33,188 nucleotides of DNA from CAYUNT01 sp964446285 (GTDB lineage: Bacteria > Sumerlaeota > Sumerlaeia > SLMS01 > CAYUNT01). The stretch lies in NCBI GenBank assembly GCA_964446285.1, contig CAYUNT010000026.1, positions 1 to 33,188 of the forward strand. The letters run 5' to 3'. Position numbers and translations under genes: made by a program. Under the pieces are notes generated by a model. It did no database searches, had not been told where the DNA came from, and saw only the letters and a program-made list of their open reading frames with translations. This document shows positions 22,811-30,729 of the stretch, in pieces (within the stretch, counting starts at the first letter, position 1; each line of letters begins with the position of its first letter).

Positions 22811-25800
22811 GGGTATTGCACCTCGATCGTGCAGGTCTCCCCCGCGCCCGCGAGGCGCGCGAAAACAGAAACAGGAATTACCGCATAGTCATTTGCGGCA
22901 TCATAGCGGGCGGAAACAGGAACGTCGTTGATCGAAACGCGAAAAGGAGGCTTTCCCCAGCAGCGAATCCGCAACTCATCCGATGCGCCTGTGATGGATT
23001 CAAGAATGATTCTTTGCCGCCGAGCCGCTGCATCGTATTTGTTTTCTCGAACCTGGAAATTCTGCACGGGAATAATTGCCAGAGGCGCCGCGCCCGTGAT
23101 CATCGCGGCCAGCGCGAGGGGCGCCGTGCCCATCGGTGAATACCATTCTTTCAAAACGCGCGTGTGATGCGTCGCGGAGCGATAGAAGGAATGCACTTCG
23201 TCAATGTCCTGATGGAAAAGCAGCGAACGAGCGATAATATGCGCCATCGTGCTGTCGTTGCCGTAGTAGTTTTTTGTATCGGCGCACAAGGCGTTGCCGT
23301 CGCACCAGTTCGGATGGAGTTCGGGCACAATCTCGAATATCCATTTGCGAAGCCGCAATTCATCGATGCCGAAATCGTGCAGGAACAACATGTCCGCGAG
23401 GTTGAAGATGTAAAATGCGTGCGTGACCAGGAAGAAATTGGGCGTATAGGGTCCGTCGCCCGTAATAAATTCGCTCCATGTGGCATCAGAGACAAAACGG
23501 AGTTCCGCCTTTTCGGGCGGAACGCGAAAGCCGCGCTGCACGATATAGTCGTGATCCGCGGCCCACTGGCACGAAAACCACGAGGCATAGAGGCTCATCA
23601 TCTCGCGCGAAGACCGAATAACGGCATCGCGATACGTCTCTTCGTCGCCCACCGCCTTTGCCATGCGGGCCATCGCCAGCATTCCCTCCCAGGCAATTCG
23701 CGTGCCGTCGGAATTGGCTCCTTCGCCTGTCGTCATCGTCCAGGTGGACGAAATGGTCCAGTCGAAGACAATGCGGTAGTAGCGATAGAGTCCGCAGATG
23801 CGATTCCAATGCCGGCGCAGGAACTCCGTGTCGTCGCAGTAATAGGAATAACTCCAAAGCCCCTGCAGGATAAACCCGATGTCCCATTCCTTATCATAGG
23901 AGGCGTCGCGCGCCCAGAAACGATCGTCCATCAGATAGTATTGGCCGGTGAGGGGTTCTTTTTCGAGTTTGAGATTCGTGGTCTTCAGCGCGTTTTCGCA
24001 GACGGCCTGGCAGTAGGATGTGATCTTGTCGTCGCGCCCGAGGATGAGGCGGCTTGGCGCAAACACACGCAGCATCGCCACATCGCCCGACGTGTCCGAG
24101 ACAAACCGCGCCGTAGCGAGGTTTTCGGGCAGGCTGCCCTTGAGCAGGCGCTCAAACTCCGAGGCCGCTTTGGACGCGCGGGAATTGCCGGTGACGCCGC
24201 AAAGCGTCATCATCTCGCGCGTGTAGCGCGGAATGGGAATCGTGTAGGAGGTTGTGTCGTCCTTCACTCCCCAGAGCGGACCCCAGAAGGTGTCCACGCC
24301 CGAGTAGGAGGCTCGCGCGTCCAGCGCCATCGGATAGCCATTCCGAACGGCCAGAAGCGCGACAGGCGGAAGTGGGGCAAACCGCTCAGGAGCCACCTCC
24401 CACTCGGACGCAAGCTTCACATAGTCAAATTGATCGCGAATCGAGACCTTGCCGGCGGCCTCGTCCACAAGAAAGTCCTGGCGCAAGGCGATTGGATATT
24501 CCTGCAATCGCGCCGCCCATGCGCGGCAATGCGCAACAACCTCGCGCGGAATCCCTCCGTGTTTGGCCCACTGCGCCGTTTCCTCGACAGCCAGCCGCCG
24601 GATTCCATAGAGCGGCATGGCCAGCGCGCGGCATGATTTTTTCTCATACCGCATCGCCAAATCCCAGGCGTCTTCCGTCGCGCTGCGCTGAAAAACCATT
24701 TTCTGGGGGCGTTTTTCGAGCACGAGCAAAATCGGAACATCGAACGCGCGCGCGCCGGTCCGGCCCGTGTGCCAGATCAGAATCCAGGGTTCCGACGGCA
24801 CAGGCACCGCTGCGCCTTTGGCGGCTTTGACAGTGCGGATTTCCGCCGCGCCATCCGCGAACGATGCATACGTGCTGCCGCCGCGATCGGGGTCGTGCCA
24901 GAAATACGAGTCCGAATCGATTTCGTAAAGCGCGGCCGGGCACGCACGCGACATCGTGACCTTGAAGTGGAAATTTTCCCGAGTGGCCGTCGAAAACGCA
25001 TCGCATGAATACGAAGCGCAGGTGGAATCAAGCAAATCCACGCGCGGTGGGCCTTTTGCTTTGCCTTCGGTCTGCATTCCCCCGAGCACAAACAAAGGAG
25101 GCTGCGTTTCAAAGCGGTCGAATCCAAACTGATGCTGGGGCAGCGTCAGCGCCTCGGACGCAAAGGTGAGAAAGCCGTTAAAGGTGCGGATATCGAGCGT
25201 ATAGGAATGGCCGCGTTTTTCGAGATACGCCCCGAGCGCCCCCACTGGACGGGCCGGTCCGCGAAAATCCTGATCGATCGAGCGCGGCATGAAGTATCGC
25301 GGGTCCATCTCGGCCACCGAGCGGCCGATCATCGCCCCGGCCGCTGGCGGATGCTCGCCCGCATACAGAGTCACGGCAAAGACTTTCAGAAAGTCGTTCA
25401 TAGGCAGGCGGATGCTCTCCAGGCGCCGCGCGGGGTCCACGCGAACCGATTGAAGGAAAATCTGCGGTATCCGCACGTCGATGGTCTTGCCGTAGAAGGC
25501 AAAGGGAAAAGTAATCGCGAGCGCGTCGCCTCGATGCGCGCCGCGCGACCAATCGCTGATGTCCAACGCCACGCTCGATGTCACGCCATCGGAGTAATGC
25601 AGTTCCAAATCGCCAATCTGATCGCCGAATTTCCCCGTGGCGAGGAAGTAAATCGCCGAATACGAATCCGCGGGGAATCCTTCGAGTTTCTGGCCGTTGC
25701 AGCGGATGTGGTTGTCGCGGCCATCATCAAGCGGCGGCATCCGGAAAGGAACACCATGAAATGATTTTTCCGGCGTTTTGGGGAAAAATTCGGCGGGCAG

Positions 25801-26640
25801 CGTCCGCGGTTCCCAATCGCCCGTGTGGAAATCGCCATCCGACGGATTGGCTCGCCAGGCCACGCCGTCCGAGTTGAACGCGTCTTCCAGATTCAAGACG
25901 ACGAAATTGCCTTCGCGGCGGAATTGCACCGCGTGGGCTGCATCCAGAAGTTGCAGAGAGTCGATCCAGATCGTTCCCTTTTGCTCGCCCTGCCCGCCTT
26001 CCGCGCGCATGATCAGCGTGAGCGAAGCCAGGTCCTTCAGGTCGAGAACGCCGTCGCCACGGTTCCACGTAACGAGTTTGGCCCACTCGAAAGCCATGCG
26101 AACAGGATGCCACTCCGTGACATTTCCGTCCGCGCGCATTCTTGCGCCCAGGTTCCAGGTTTCGCCGTTCGATTCCTGAAGAACCAGGTCGAACCAAATC
26201 CGATGCGGTGCGTCGCCCTTGCACCAGAACTCGACACCCCACGGATCGGGAGGCATCTGGCGCGCCTCCACGGGGATCGGCTTGATATACAGGCCCGCAT
26301 TCGAGGGCGGAAGCTTGTAGTTGATTTTGAGCGAGTGGCGTCCGGTGTGGGCCGCATCGGCCACAACCTCCGCATCTCCGCTGGCCGGCTGGAGGTTTTC
26401 ATCGAATCCGATTTCATATTTCCCAGGCGGTTCGAAATCGCAAACCATCGAGGGGCCAGGAATGGCCAAGCCCCCTTGCGCGATGCCTGGCAGATTGGGA
26501 TCGCAAGGCCCTGGACTCGCGTCTTTGGCCGACTTTATCGTCCGTCCACTGCCGGATAAAGCCAGTCCGGCGCCGGCATGGCATGACACCGCCAGGAGGC
26601 TCCCCAGAGAGAGCGCCACCCCCAGGAAAGTCCGGATCAC
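22807..26640 (-). CDS. Very large exported protein with CBM-like and alpha/alpha-toroid regions
   Basis: The 1277-aa protein begins with GTG at 26640 (MIRTFLGVALSLG). AAGGA lies 7 nt upstream, and the start overlaps the previous stop codon as GTGA, so the longer open reading frame upstream is rejected as a shadow. The leader ends LLAVSC, compatible with lipidation at Cys20 or signal peptidase I cleavage. Residues about 68-235 resemble a carbohydrate-binding jelly-roll (VVADAAHTGRHSLKINY, then GTIWIDSLQLLD). The middle is all-beta. Residues about 750-1180 are Trp/Tyr-rich helices (WDIGFILQGLWSY, WEGMLAMARMAKAVGDEETY) suggesting a six-hairpin glycosidase toroid. No known family is assigned. Its operon position points to polysaccharide breakdown. 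Confidence 0.75.
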   Translation of the reverse strand: MIRTFLGVALSLGSLLAVSCHAGAGLALSGSGRTIKSAKDASPGPCDPNLPGIAQGGLAIPGPSMVCDFEPPGKYEIGFDENLQPASGDAEVVADAAHTGRHSLKINYKLPPSNAGLYIKPIPVEARQMPPDPWGVEFWCKGDAPHRIWFDLVLQESNGETWNLGARMRADGNVTEWHPVRMAFEWAKLVTWNRGDGVLDLKDLASLTLIMRAEGGQGEQKGTIWIDSLQLLDAAHAVQFRREGNFVVLNLEDAFNSDGVAWRANPSDGDFHTGDWEPRTLPAEFFPKTPEKSFHGVPFRMPPLDDGRDNHIRCNGQKLEGFPADSYSAIYFLATGKFGDQIGDLELHYSDGVTSSVALDISDWSRGAHRGDALAITFPFAFYGKTIDVRIPQIFLQSVRVDPARRLESIRLPMNDFLKVFAVTLYAGEHPPAAGAMIGRSVAEMDPRYFMPRSIDQDFRGPARPVGALGAYLEKRGHSYTLDIRTFNGFLTFASEALTLPQHQFGFDRFETQPPLFVLGGMQTEGKAKGPPRVDLLDSTCASYSCDAFSTATRENFHFKVTMSRACPAALYEIDSDSYFWHDPDRGGSTYASFADGAAEIRTVKAAKGAAVPVPSEPWILIWHTGRTGARAFDVPILLVLEKRPQKMVFQRSATEDAWDLAMRYEKKSCRALAMPLYGIRRLAVEETAQWAKHGGIPREVVAHCRAWAARLQEYPIALRQDFLVDEAAGKVSIRDQFDYVKLASEWEVAPERFAPLPPVALLAVRNGYPMALDARASYSGVDTFWGPLWGVKDDTTSYTIPIPRYTREMMTLCGVTGNSRASKAASEFERLLKGSLPENLATARFVSDTSGDVAMLRVFAPSRLILGRDDKITSYCQAVCENALKTTNLKLEKEPLTGQYYLMDDRFWARDASYDKEWDIGFILQGLWSYSYYCDDTEFLRRHWNRICGLYRYYRIVFDWTISSTWTMTTGEGANSDGTRIAWEGMLAMARMAKAVGDEETYRDAVIRSSREMMSLYASWFSCQWAADHDYIVQRGFRVPPEKAELRFVSDATWSEFITGDGPYTPNFFLVTHAFYIFNLADMLFLHDFGIDELRLRKWIFEIVPELHPNWCDGNALCADTKNYYGNDSTMAHIIARSLLFHQDIDEVHSFYRSATHHTRVLKEWYSPMGTAPLALAAMITGAAPLAIIPVQNFQVRENKYDAAARRQRIILESITGASDELRIRCWGKPPFRVSINDVPVSARYDAANDYAVIPVSVFARLAGAGETCTIEVQYP

Positions 26641-27998
26641 CGCGCTTTCCTTTCGGTGGAGGCTTCCTGCCCATGCACAGCTCGGGCAATCCGCTCGAAC
26701 CGTTTGACAAGGCCCGGTATCGAAAAACTCCGTTTGCCGTTGAGGTAAGACCGCACCTTGCCGTTGAACGGGCGGCTCCAGTGCTCGGGAACTCCGCGAG
26801 CGCCCACGACCGCGCCCACAAGGCTTCCCGCCGTGGCGGCCGTGCAGTCGTTGTCCAGCCCCATCGCCACTGTTTCCGCAAGCACGCGCGTCACGTCTGT
26901 GCCGCCAATCGCAATGCCGAAAATCGTCAGACAGGCATTGTTGATCGTATGCACGCAACTCATGCCCGGGAAATGTTCGTCCACAGCGGCGCGAGCCTGT
27001 TTGTAATTCTTGATTTTTGGCGCGGTCTGCAAAGCCCATCGGACCTCGCGCGCCAGACGGCAGCCGCGGGGAATTTCTGCGAGGCCAATCTCGAGCGCCT
27101 CGATCGGATCCGCAACGGCGAACGCGGCGGAAATGGCGGCGGCCCAGAACATCTCGCCATAAATGCCATTGCGCCTGTGGCTCAGGAAGGCATCGCGCCA
27201 AGCCAGTTCAGCGGCCCGTTCCGGCCAGCCCGGCGCTGCGTAGGCCCACGGATCAGCCCGAATCGCCGCCCCGATCCACTCGCAATATGGATTGTCGATC
27301 TCCCCCACCTTTTCCGCGGCGATGCCCTTTTTCAAATTCCGCAAGGCCACATCCTCGGCCGTGCAGGCAATGGGCAGATAGCGAACCCAGGCCTCGCCCG
27401 CCTGCGCGATCGTGAAGTCCGTCCCGTAATCCTCAAGTATTAGCAGTCCCAAAAGGGTATAGGCAATGTCGTCATCCACTGGCGCGCCGTTCATTCCCTT
27501 GCGCGTATATTCGTGAATTGTGCTCACGCCATAACGCACCGCGCCGGGTTCATACACATAACTCCAGTAATCCGCCGGGGGAAACGCGTCGCAGTTTTCC
27601 TTCGCCAGACGCTCCATTTTCTCGATGGGCCACATTTCAACGGGGGCGCCGAGCGTGCATCCAGCCATCCTCGCCAGAAGCGCGCCCTGGACTTTGTCTC
27701 GATATGCCGCCGAAGAAAACTGGGGCCAAAGCCTTCGCGTCTTTTTCCCTGGGCCGCGCGCCACTCCTGCGGCAGCGGGCCGCAGCGCGCGAATCGCCTC
27801 GAGCGCATCCGGTTCGCGGCGCTTGGCCGCCGGATTGGGAGGCAGTTGCTGGATTTCTTTTTTCGCCTGCTGGAGGCACTTCTCGACTCGCGCCAGAAGC
27901 GCAGAAAGCCCTTTGGCTTCCTGATCGCACTGCAAGCGCGCATGGTGATAAAGCTGATCGCCCAGGCCGTGGAAATCTGGAATAGAAAGATTGGACAT
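26637..27998 (-). CDS. ADP-ribosylglycohydrolase (DraG/ARH)-family protein with N-terminal helical extension
   Basis: The 453-aa protein has an ADP-ribosylglycohydrolase domain from about residue 100. Family marks are the opening helix GALLARMAGCTLGAPVEMWP, the first metal-binding acidic block VDDDIAYTLLGLL (normally TDDT), and the second, GLDNDCTAATAGSLVGAVVG, where DND replaces the usual DTD. Known members remove ADP-ribose from proteins or hydrolyse related N/O-glycosidic bonds. The first 100 residues form a charged helical region. The start MSNLSIPDF (27998) has GGAG 10 nt upstream. No signal peptide is present. It heads a five-gene hydrolase operon (GTGA overlap with the next gene), so it may act on a glycan or nucleoside-like bond rather than on ADP-ribosylated protein. 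That is inference. Confidence 0.85.
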   Translation of the reverse strand: MSNLSIPDFHGLGDQLYHHARLQCDQEAKGLSALLARVEKCLQQAKKEIQQLPPNPAAKRREPDALEAIRALRPAAAGVARGPGKKTRRLWPQFSSAAYRDKVQGALLARMAGCTLGAPVEMWPIEKMERLAKENCDAFPPADYWSYVYEPGAVRYGVSTIHEYTRKGMNGAPVDDDIAYTLLGLLILEDYGTDFTIAQAGEAWVRYLPIACTAEDVALRNLKKGIAAEKVGEIDNPYCEWIGAAIRADPWAYAAPGWPERAAELAWRDAFLSHRRNGIYGEMFWAAAISAAFAVADPIEALEIGLAEIPRGCRLAREVRWALQTAPKIKNYKQARAAVDEHFPGMSCVHTINNACLTIFGIAIGGTDVTRVLAETVAMGLDNDCTAATAGSLVGAVVGARGVPEHWSRPFNGKVRSYLNGKRSFSIPGLVKRFERIARAVHGQEASTERKAR

Positions 27999-28071
27999 GA
28001 ATTGGATTCTCCGCGCAAAAACAGAATACGGAGACAAGGGCAAGACTCTTCCGAAATCCGCCATCGAGCCG

Positions 28072-28109
28072 CCGCCAGGGCGCGACCGATAATAATCGCG
28101 TCCTGGCGG
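28072..28109. other. Imperfect hairpin between pseudopilin and hydrolase operon
   Basis: Fourteen-nucleotide arms (28072-28085 and 28096-28109) pair with one non-Watson-Crick position around a 10-nt AT-rich loop. The element lies 74 nt upstream of the operon's first start codon and 115 nt past the pseudopilin stop codon. No T-tract follows. It may end the upstream transcript or shape the leader of the operon. The rest of 27999-28223 shows no gene and no clear promoter. Confidence 0.45.
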
Positions 28110-28223
28110 CAATAGCGGGTCGGCATAGGGCCTAAGCGGTTTTATCTCGCATCGAGAAAACGGCAGGCGTTTCCCGCGCCCATCTCCGGCGGAGTTCTAC
28201 CGTTCTCCAAAAGGTTCTCGCGA

Positions 28224-28946
28224 TCAAGGACCGGTTCGGACGATTTGTCCCGCGCTGACCGTTCCGTTGGTTGGATCGTAAGGCTCATCCGGTGTATAAT
28301 TGTCATAAGGCGGGCCGGCCTTGATCCAATACGTGCTGTTTTTGGTCGCTCCATCAAGCGGTCCAGGACCATAGATGAACCAAGAGTGCATCGGTTTCAT
28401 CATTCCCGCGGTAAGCCACGCCGGGTTATTGACAACCATTCCGTTTGTGGGCATCTGCTTCGTGGCGATCTGGCATGCGCCGAACAGATAGGTGGGTCCA
28501 ACGTCCTGCGGGCCTCGGGACACGCCGTCCATGCCAAGAACCCAGTCGGAGTAGTTCTGAGTGGGCCAGAAGGGGGACTGGTATCCCTTCACGGTGGTCA
28601 GATAGGCCATCGGGGTCGTCAAGCGCCACAGGCAGGCGGCCACAGTGCGGCCGCGTTCATGGGCGATTGGCTTGAAACCCCACGGGTCATTCCCGCTGCC
28701 CTGGCCTGGATCATAGAAGTGGGCAGTCGAATACATATTGATGGGATACCAGTTGTAATCGACCTTGTAGGCTTCGAGTCCGACGGCCAGCGAGCGCTGG
28801 TCCGCCTTGGAGCGGCTGACCTTCGAGCGGGTTTGCGCTTCGAGAAAGTTTGGAATCGCGATGGCCGCCAGAATGGCGATGATCGCCACAACGATGAGAA
28901 GTTCGATCAACGTGAATCCCTTGGGGGTTCGATCTATGCGCTGCAT
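28224..28946 (-). CDS. Type II secretion/type IV pilus-like pseudopilin
   Basis: The 240-aa protein has a prepilin leader, cut after Gly at KG-FTLIELLIVVAI, with the required Glu at +5 and a 25-residue hydrophobic helix. After it comes NFLEAQTRSKVSRSKADQRS, then LEAYKVDYNWYP, the GspG-like pattern found in many copies in Sumerlaeota-, Hydrogenedentota- and Lentisphaerota-type genomes. The C-terminal 150 residues form a variable beta head rich in Trp, Tyr and Pro. It would be an inner-membrane pseudopilin of a secretion or pilus apparatus, though no GspE, GspF or peptidase gene is near. AAGGAG is 8 nt before the ATG, inside an 18-nt gap after the upstream gene, so the two are probably co-transcribed. 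Confidence 0.88.
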   Translation of the reverse strand: MQRIDRTPKGFTLIELLIVVAIIAILAAIAIPNFLEAQTRSKVSRSKADQRSLAVGLEAYKVDYNWYPINMYSTAHFYDPGQGSGNDPWGFKPIAHERGRTVAACLWRLTTPMAYLTTVKGYQSPFWPTQNYSDWVLGMDGVSRGPQDVGPTYLFGACQIATKQMPTNGMVVNNPAWLTAGMMKPMHSWFIYGPGPLDGATKNSTYWIKAGPPYDNYTPDEPYDPTNGTVSAGQIVRTGP

Positions 28947-28964
28947 TACTCGATCTCCTTATTA

Positions 28965-30440
28965 TTACTCGTAAAGATTCCAGGCAGCCGCGGCCGCCGG
29001 GGGTTCGCCATATTTGATCTGGTCGTATTCCTCGAAGTTATCCAGAGCGACCGTGAAAGCCGAAGGATTAGAGGCCACCCAAACCTGCCACTGAAATTCG
29101 ACGGTTGTGAACGAGCGGGTGCCCAAATGCGGACTGTTCGGATGTTCCTGCAGCGCCGAGCCATTCACGCTCCAGAACAGGCGGTAGGTGCCCGTGGCGG
29201 CAACGTAGCTCAGCACGAGGCGCAGCGACGTAATGTCCGCCGCCGGAAGGTCAATCATCGCCGCATCTTTCGGAAGCAGAGCATAGATGTCATCCTGCCA
29301 GGCGAAAATTCCCAATCCCTTGCCGGCGCCCTGGCCGTTGGCGACAAAAATCCCAATGTCAGAACCAAACCAGAGGTTGAACATCTGGCCGATGCCGTCG
29401 TTGGTGAATCCAGGAGCCACGTCGATGACAAACTGGCTTACGGGCGCGCTGGCCGCCGAAAGCATCGTGATGCTTGCATTGGGCCATCCGGTATTCGCCG
29501 CGGGATGCCCGGCGACAAACAGGCCAGTTCCATTGTAGTTGTAGATTTGCGCATTGGCTTTGTATTCGCCGTTCAAATCCCCAACCACATTCATCGAATA
29601 GAAGTCAGCCGTGTTGTTTGGAGCATGGAAAATGCGCTCCTGAAGCGGCTGGCGGACACCCGAAGTCACATTGATGGAATTGGACACCGTCAGGTTGTCC
29701 AGCGCGAAAGCGTGTTCTGCATACCCCGTGCCGCTCCACCACTGTTCCAGGGTGATGTTAACCACAGGCTTTGCATGGGCAACGACGAAGGATTGAGGGA
29801 TTTCTTTCATCAGGCCGCTGTTTTCCGAATAATACGCCTTATATTCCGAAGTGCTAGCTGTATAGGTGATGATGAGTCGCAAATCCGTAATGCTTGCGGG
29901 ATCCAGATCAACGACCTGCCGGCGCGACATAGTGATAAGCTCATAGTCGTTGTCGATGCTTGTGGGGGTATTCGTAAAATACAACCGCAAACGGCCCCAG
30001 CGGTTGCAGACCACAAGCGCGATTTCTCCGCTCTTCCAAGTCGATTCATTGCCCGTGGCGGCGTTTGTCATGGCAAGGACAAGACCCTGGTTGGCGTAGT
30101 CGCCAGACACCTCGATTGGGGCGCAATCCAGGACGACCTGGAAGTCTTCGCCCGCGGTAAGCATCGTGCTCGTGTCCAGCTCCATGAACGGGTCTTGATT
30201 GTCCTGTCCGGGAATCGAGGGCGAAACCAGAGCCAGCTGGCCCGTTCCGGTATAGGAATAGTGTCCAAATACGCTCCCAGAAAAGCTGCCATCAACCGCC
30301 CATATTCGAGTGGCGTCACCCGCTGTCACAGGGTTGGCGCCCTCGCTCTGATCAAAAGTGGACACATGCACGATAGCCGCCGCCGCCCAGGATGCAGTCA
30401 GCAGAACAGCCGCCAGAAGAATTGCATGCTTCGCGCGCAT
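28965..30440 (-). CDS. Secreted protein with paired concanavalin-A-like modules, shorter paralogue
   Basis: The 491-aa protein starts at MRAKHAILL (30440), with AAGGAG 8 nt upstream and a signal peptide ending ASWAAAA. It holds two copies of a beta-rich module of about 220 residues. Each copy has a line of the form ITDLRLIITYTASTSEYKAYYS or ITSLRLVLSYVAATGTYRLFWS (given by ends ITDLRL/ITSLRL and AYYS/LFWS), then FALDNLTV or VALDNFEE. This is the pattern of laminin-G/ConA-type sandwiches that bind sugars or matrix. The last 60 residues match the paralogue at 30730: TVEFQWQVW, then ALDNFEEY, a Pro-rich stretch and the tail AAWNLYE. No enzyme motif is visible. A surface-attached or released matrix role is likely. 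Confidence 0.75.
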   Translation of the reverse strand: MRAKHAILLAAVLLTASWAAAAIVHVSTFDQSEGANPVTAGDATRIWAVDGSFSGSVFGHYSYTGTGQLALVSPSIPGQDNQDPFMELDTSTMLTAGEDFQVVLDCAPIEVSGDYANQGLVLAMTNAATGNESTWKSGEIALVVCNRWGRLRLYFTNTPTSIDNDYELITMSRRQVVDLDPASITDLRLIITYTASTSEYKAYYSENSGLMKEIPQSFVVAHAKPVVNITLEQWWSGTGYAEHAFALDNLTVSNSINVTSGVRQPLQERIFHAPNNTADFYSMNVVGDLNGEYKANAQIYNYNGTGLFVAGHPAANTGWPNASITMLSAASAPVSQFVIDVAPGFTNDGIGQMFNLWFGSDIGIFVANGQGAGKGLGIFAWQDDIYALLPKDAAMIDLPAADITSLRLVLSYVAATGTYRLFWSVNGSALQEHPNSPHLGTRSFTTVEFQWQVWVASNPSAFTVALDNFEEYDQIKYGEPPAAAAAWNLYE

Positions 30441-30628
30441 CGTCTTTGCTCCTTCTGAAAATTGCGATATTCCCTTCCCCAGGAATGAAAATACAGTCAC
30501 AGGCTTTCCCAGCTGGCCCCATTCCTTCGCGATGAAGGATAGGCTCAAATTCCTCCTTCAGGCTACTGATTCTATTTTTTCCGCCGTATCCGCCGCGTCC
30601 CTCAAATTCCTCTCCTCGGGGGGAGAGG

Positions 30629-30662
30629 GTCCGGCGGGAGGAGGGAGAGCCTCCCGCCGGAC
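30629..30662. terminator. Strong GC hairpin downstream of the LamG-like gene
   Basis: A perfect 13-bp stem (GTCCGGCGGGAGG at 30629-30641 with its complement at 30650-30662) encloses an 8-nt loop. A second stem lies beside it (30609-30615 with 30622-30628, CCTCTCC/GGAGAGG). Together they stand 67-120 nt past the stop of the gene at 30730. There is no U-tract, so termination would need help from Rho or the pair may stabilise the 3' end. The rest of 30441-30729 has no gene. Confidence 0.5.
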
Positions 30663-30729
30663 AGGGACCGGACAAGGAGAATCCGGACAGAATCACGCGA
30701 GAAATGCTTTTCCCGCGCCCTTGAATTCG

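Noticed and set aside
26641..27201. N-terminal extension of the 1277-aa protein
   Set aside because: It would overlap the ADP-ribosylglycohydrolase gene by over 550 bp; the GTG at 26640 has a signal peptide, a ribosome-binding site and a GTGA overlap.
28245..30458. Plus-strand 737-codon open frame
   Set aside because: It runs antisense across two convincing exported-protein genes and has Arg/His-rich shadow composition.
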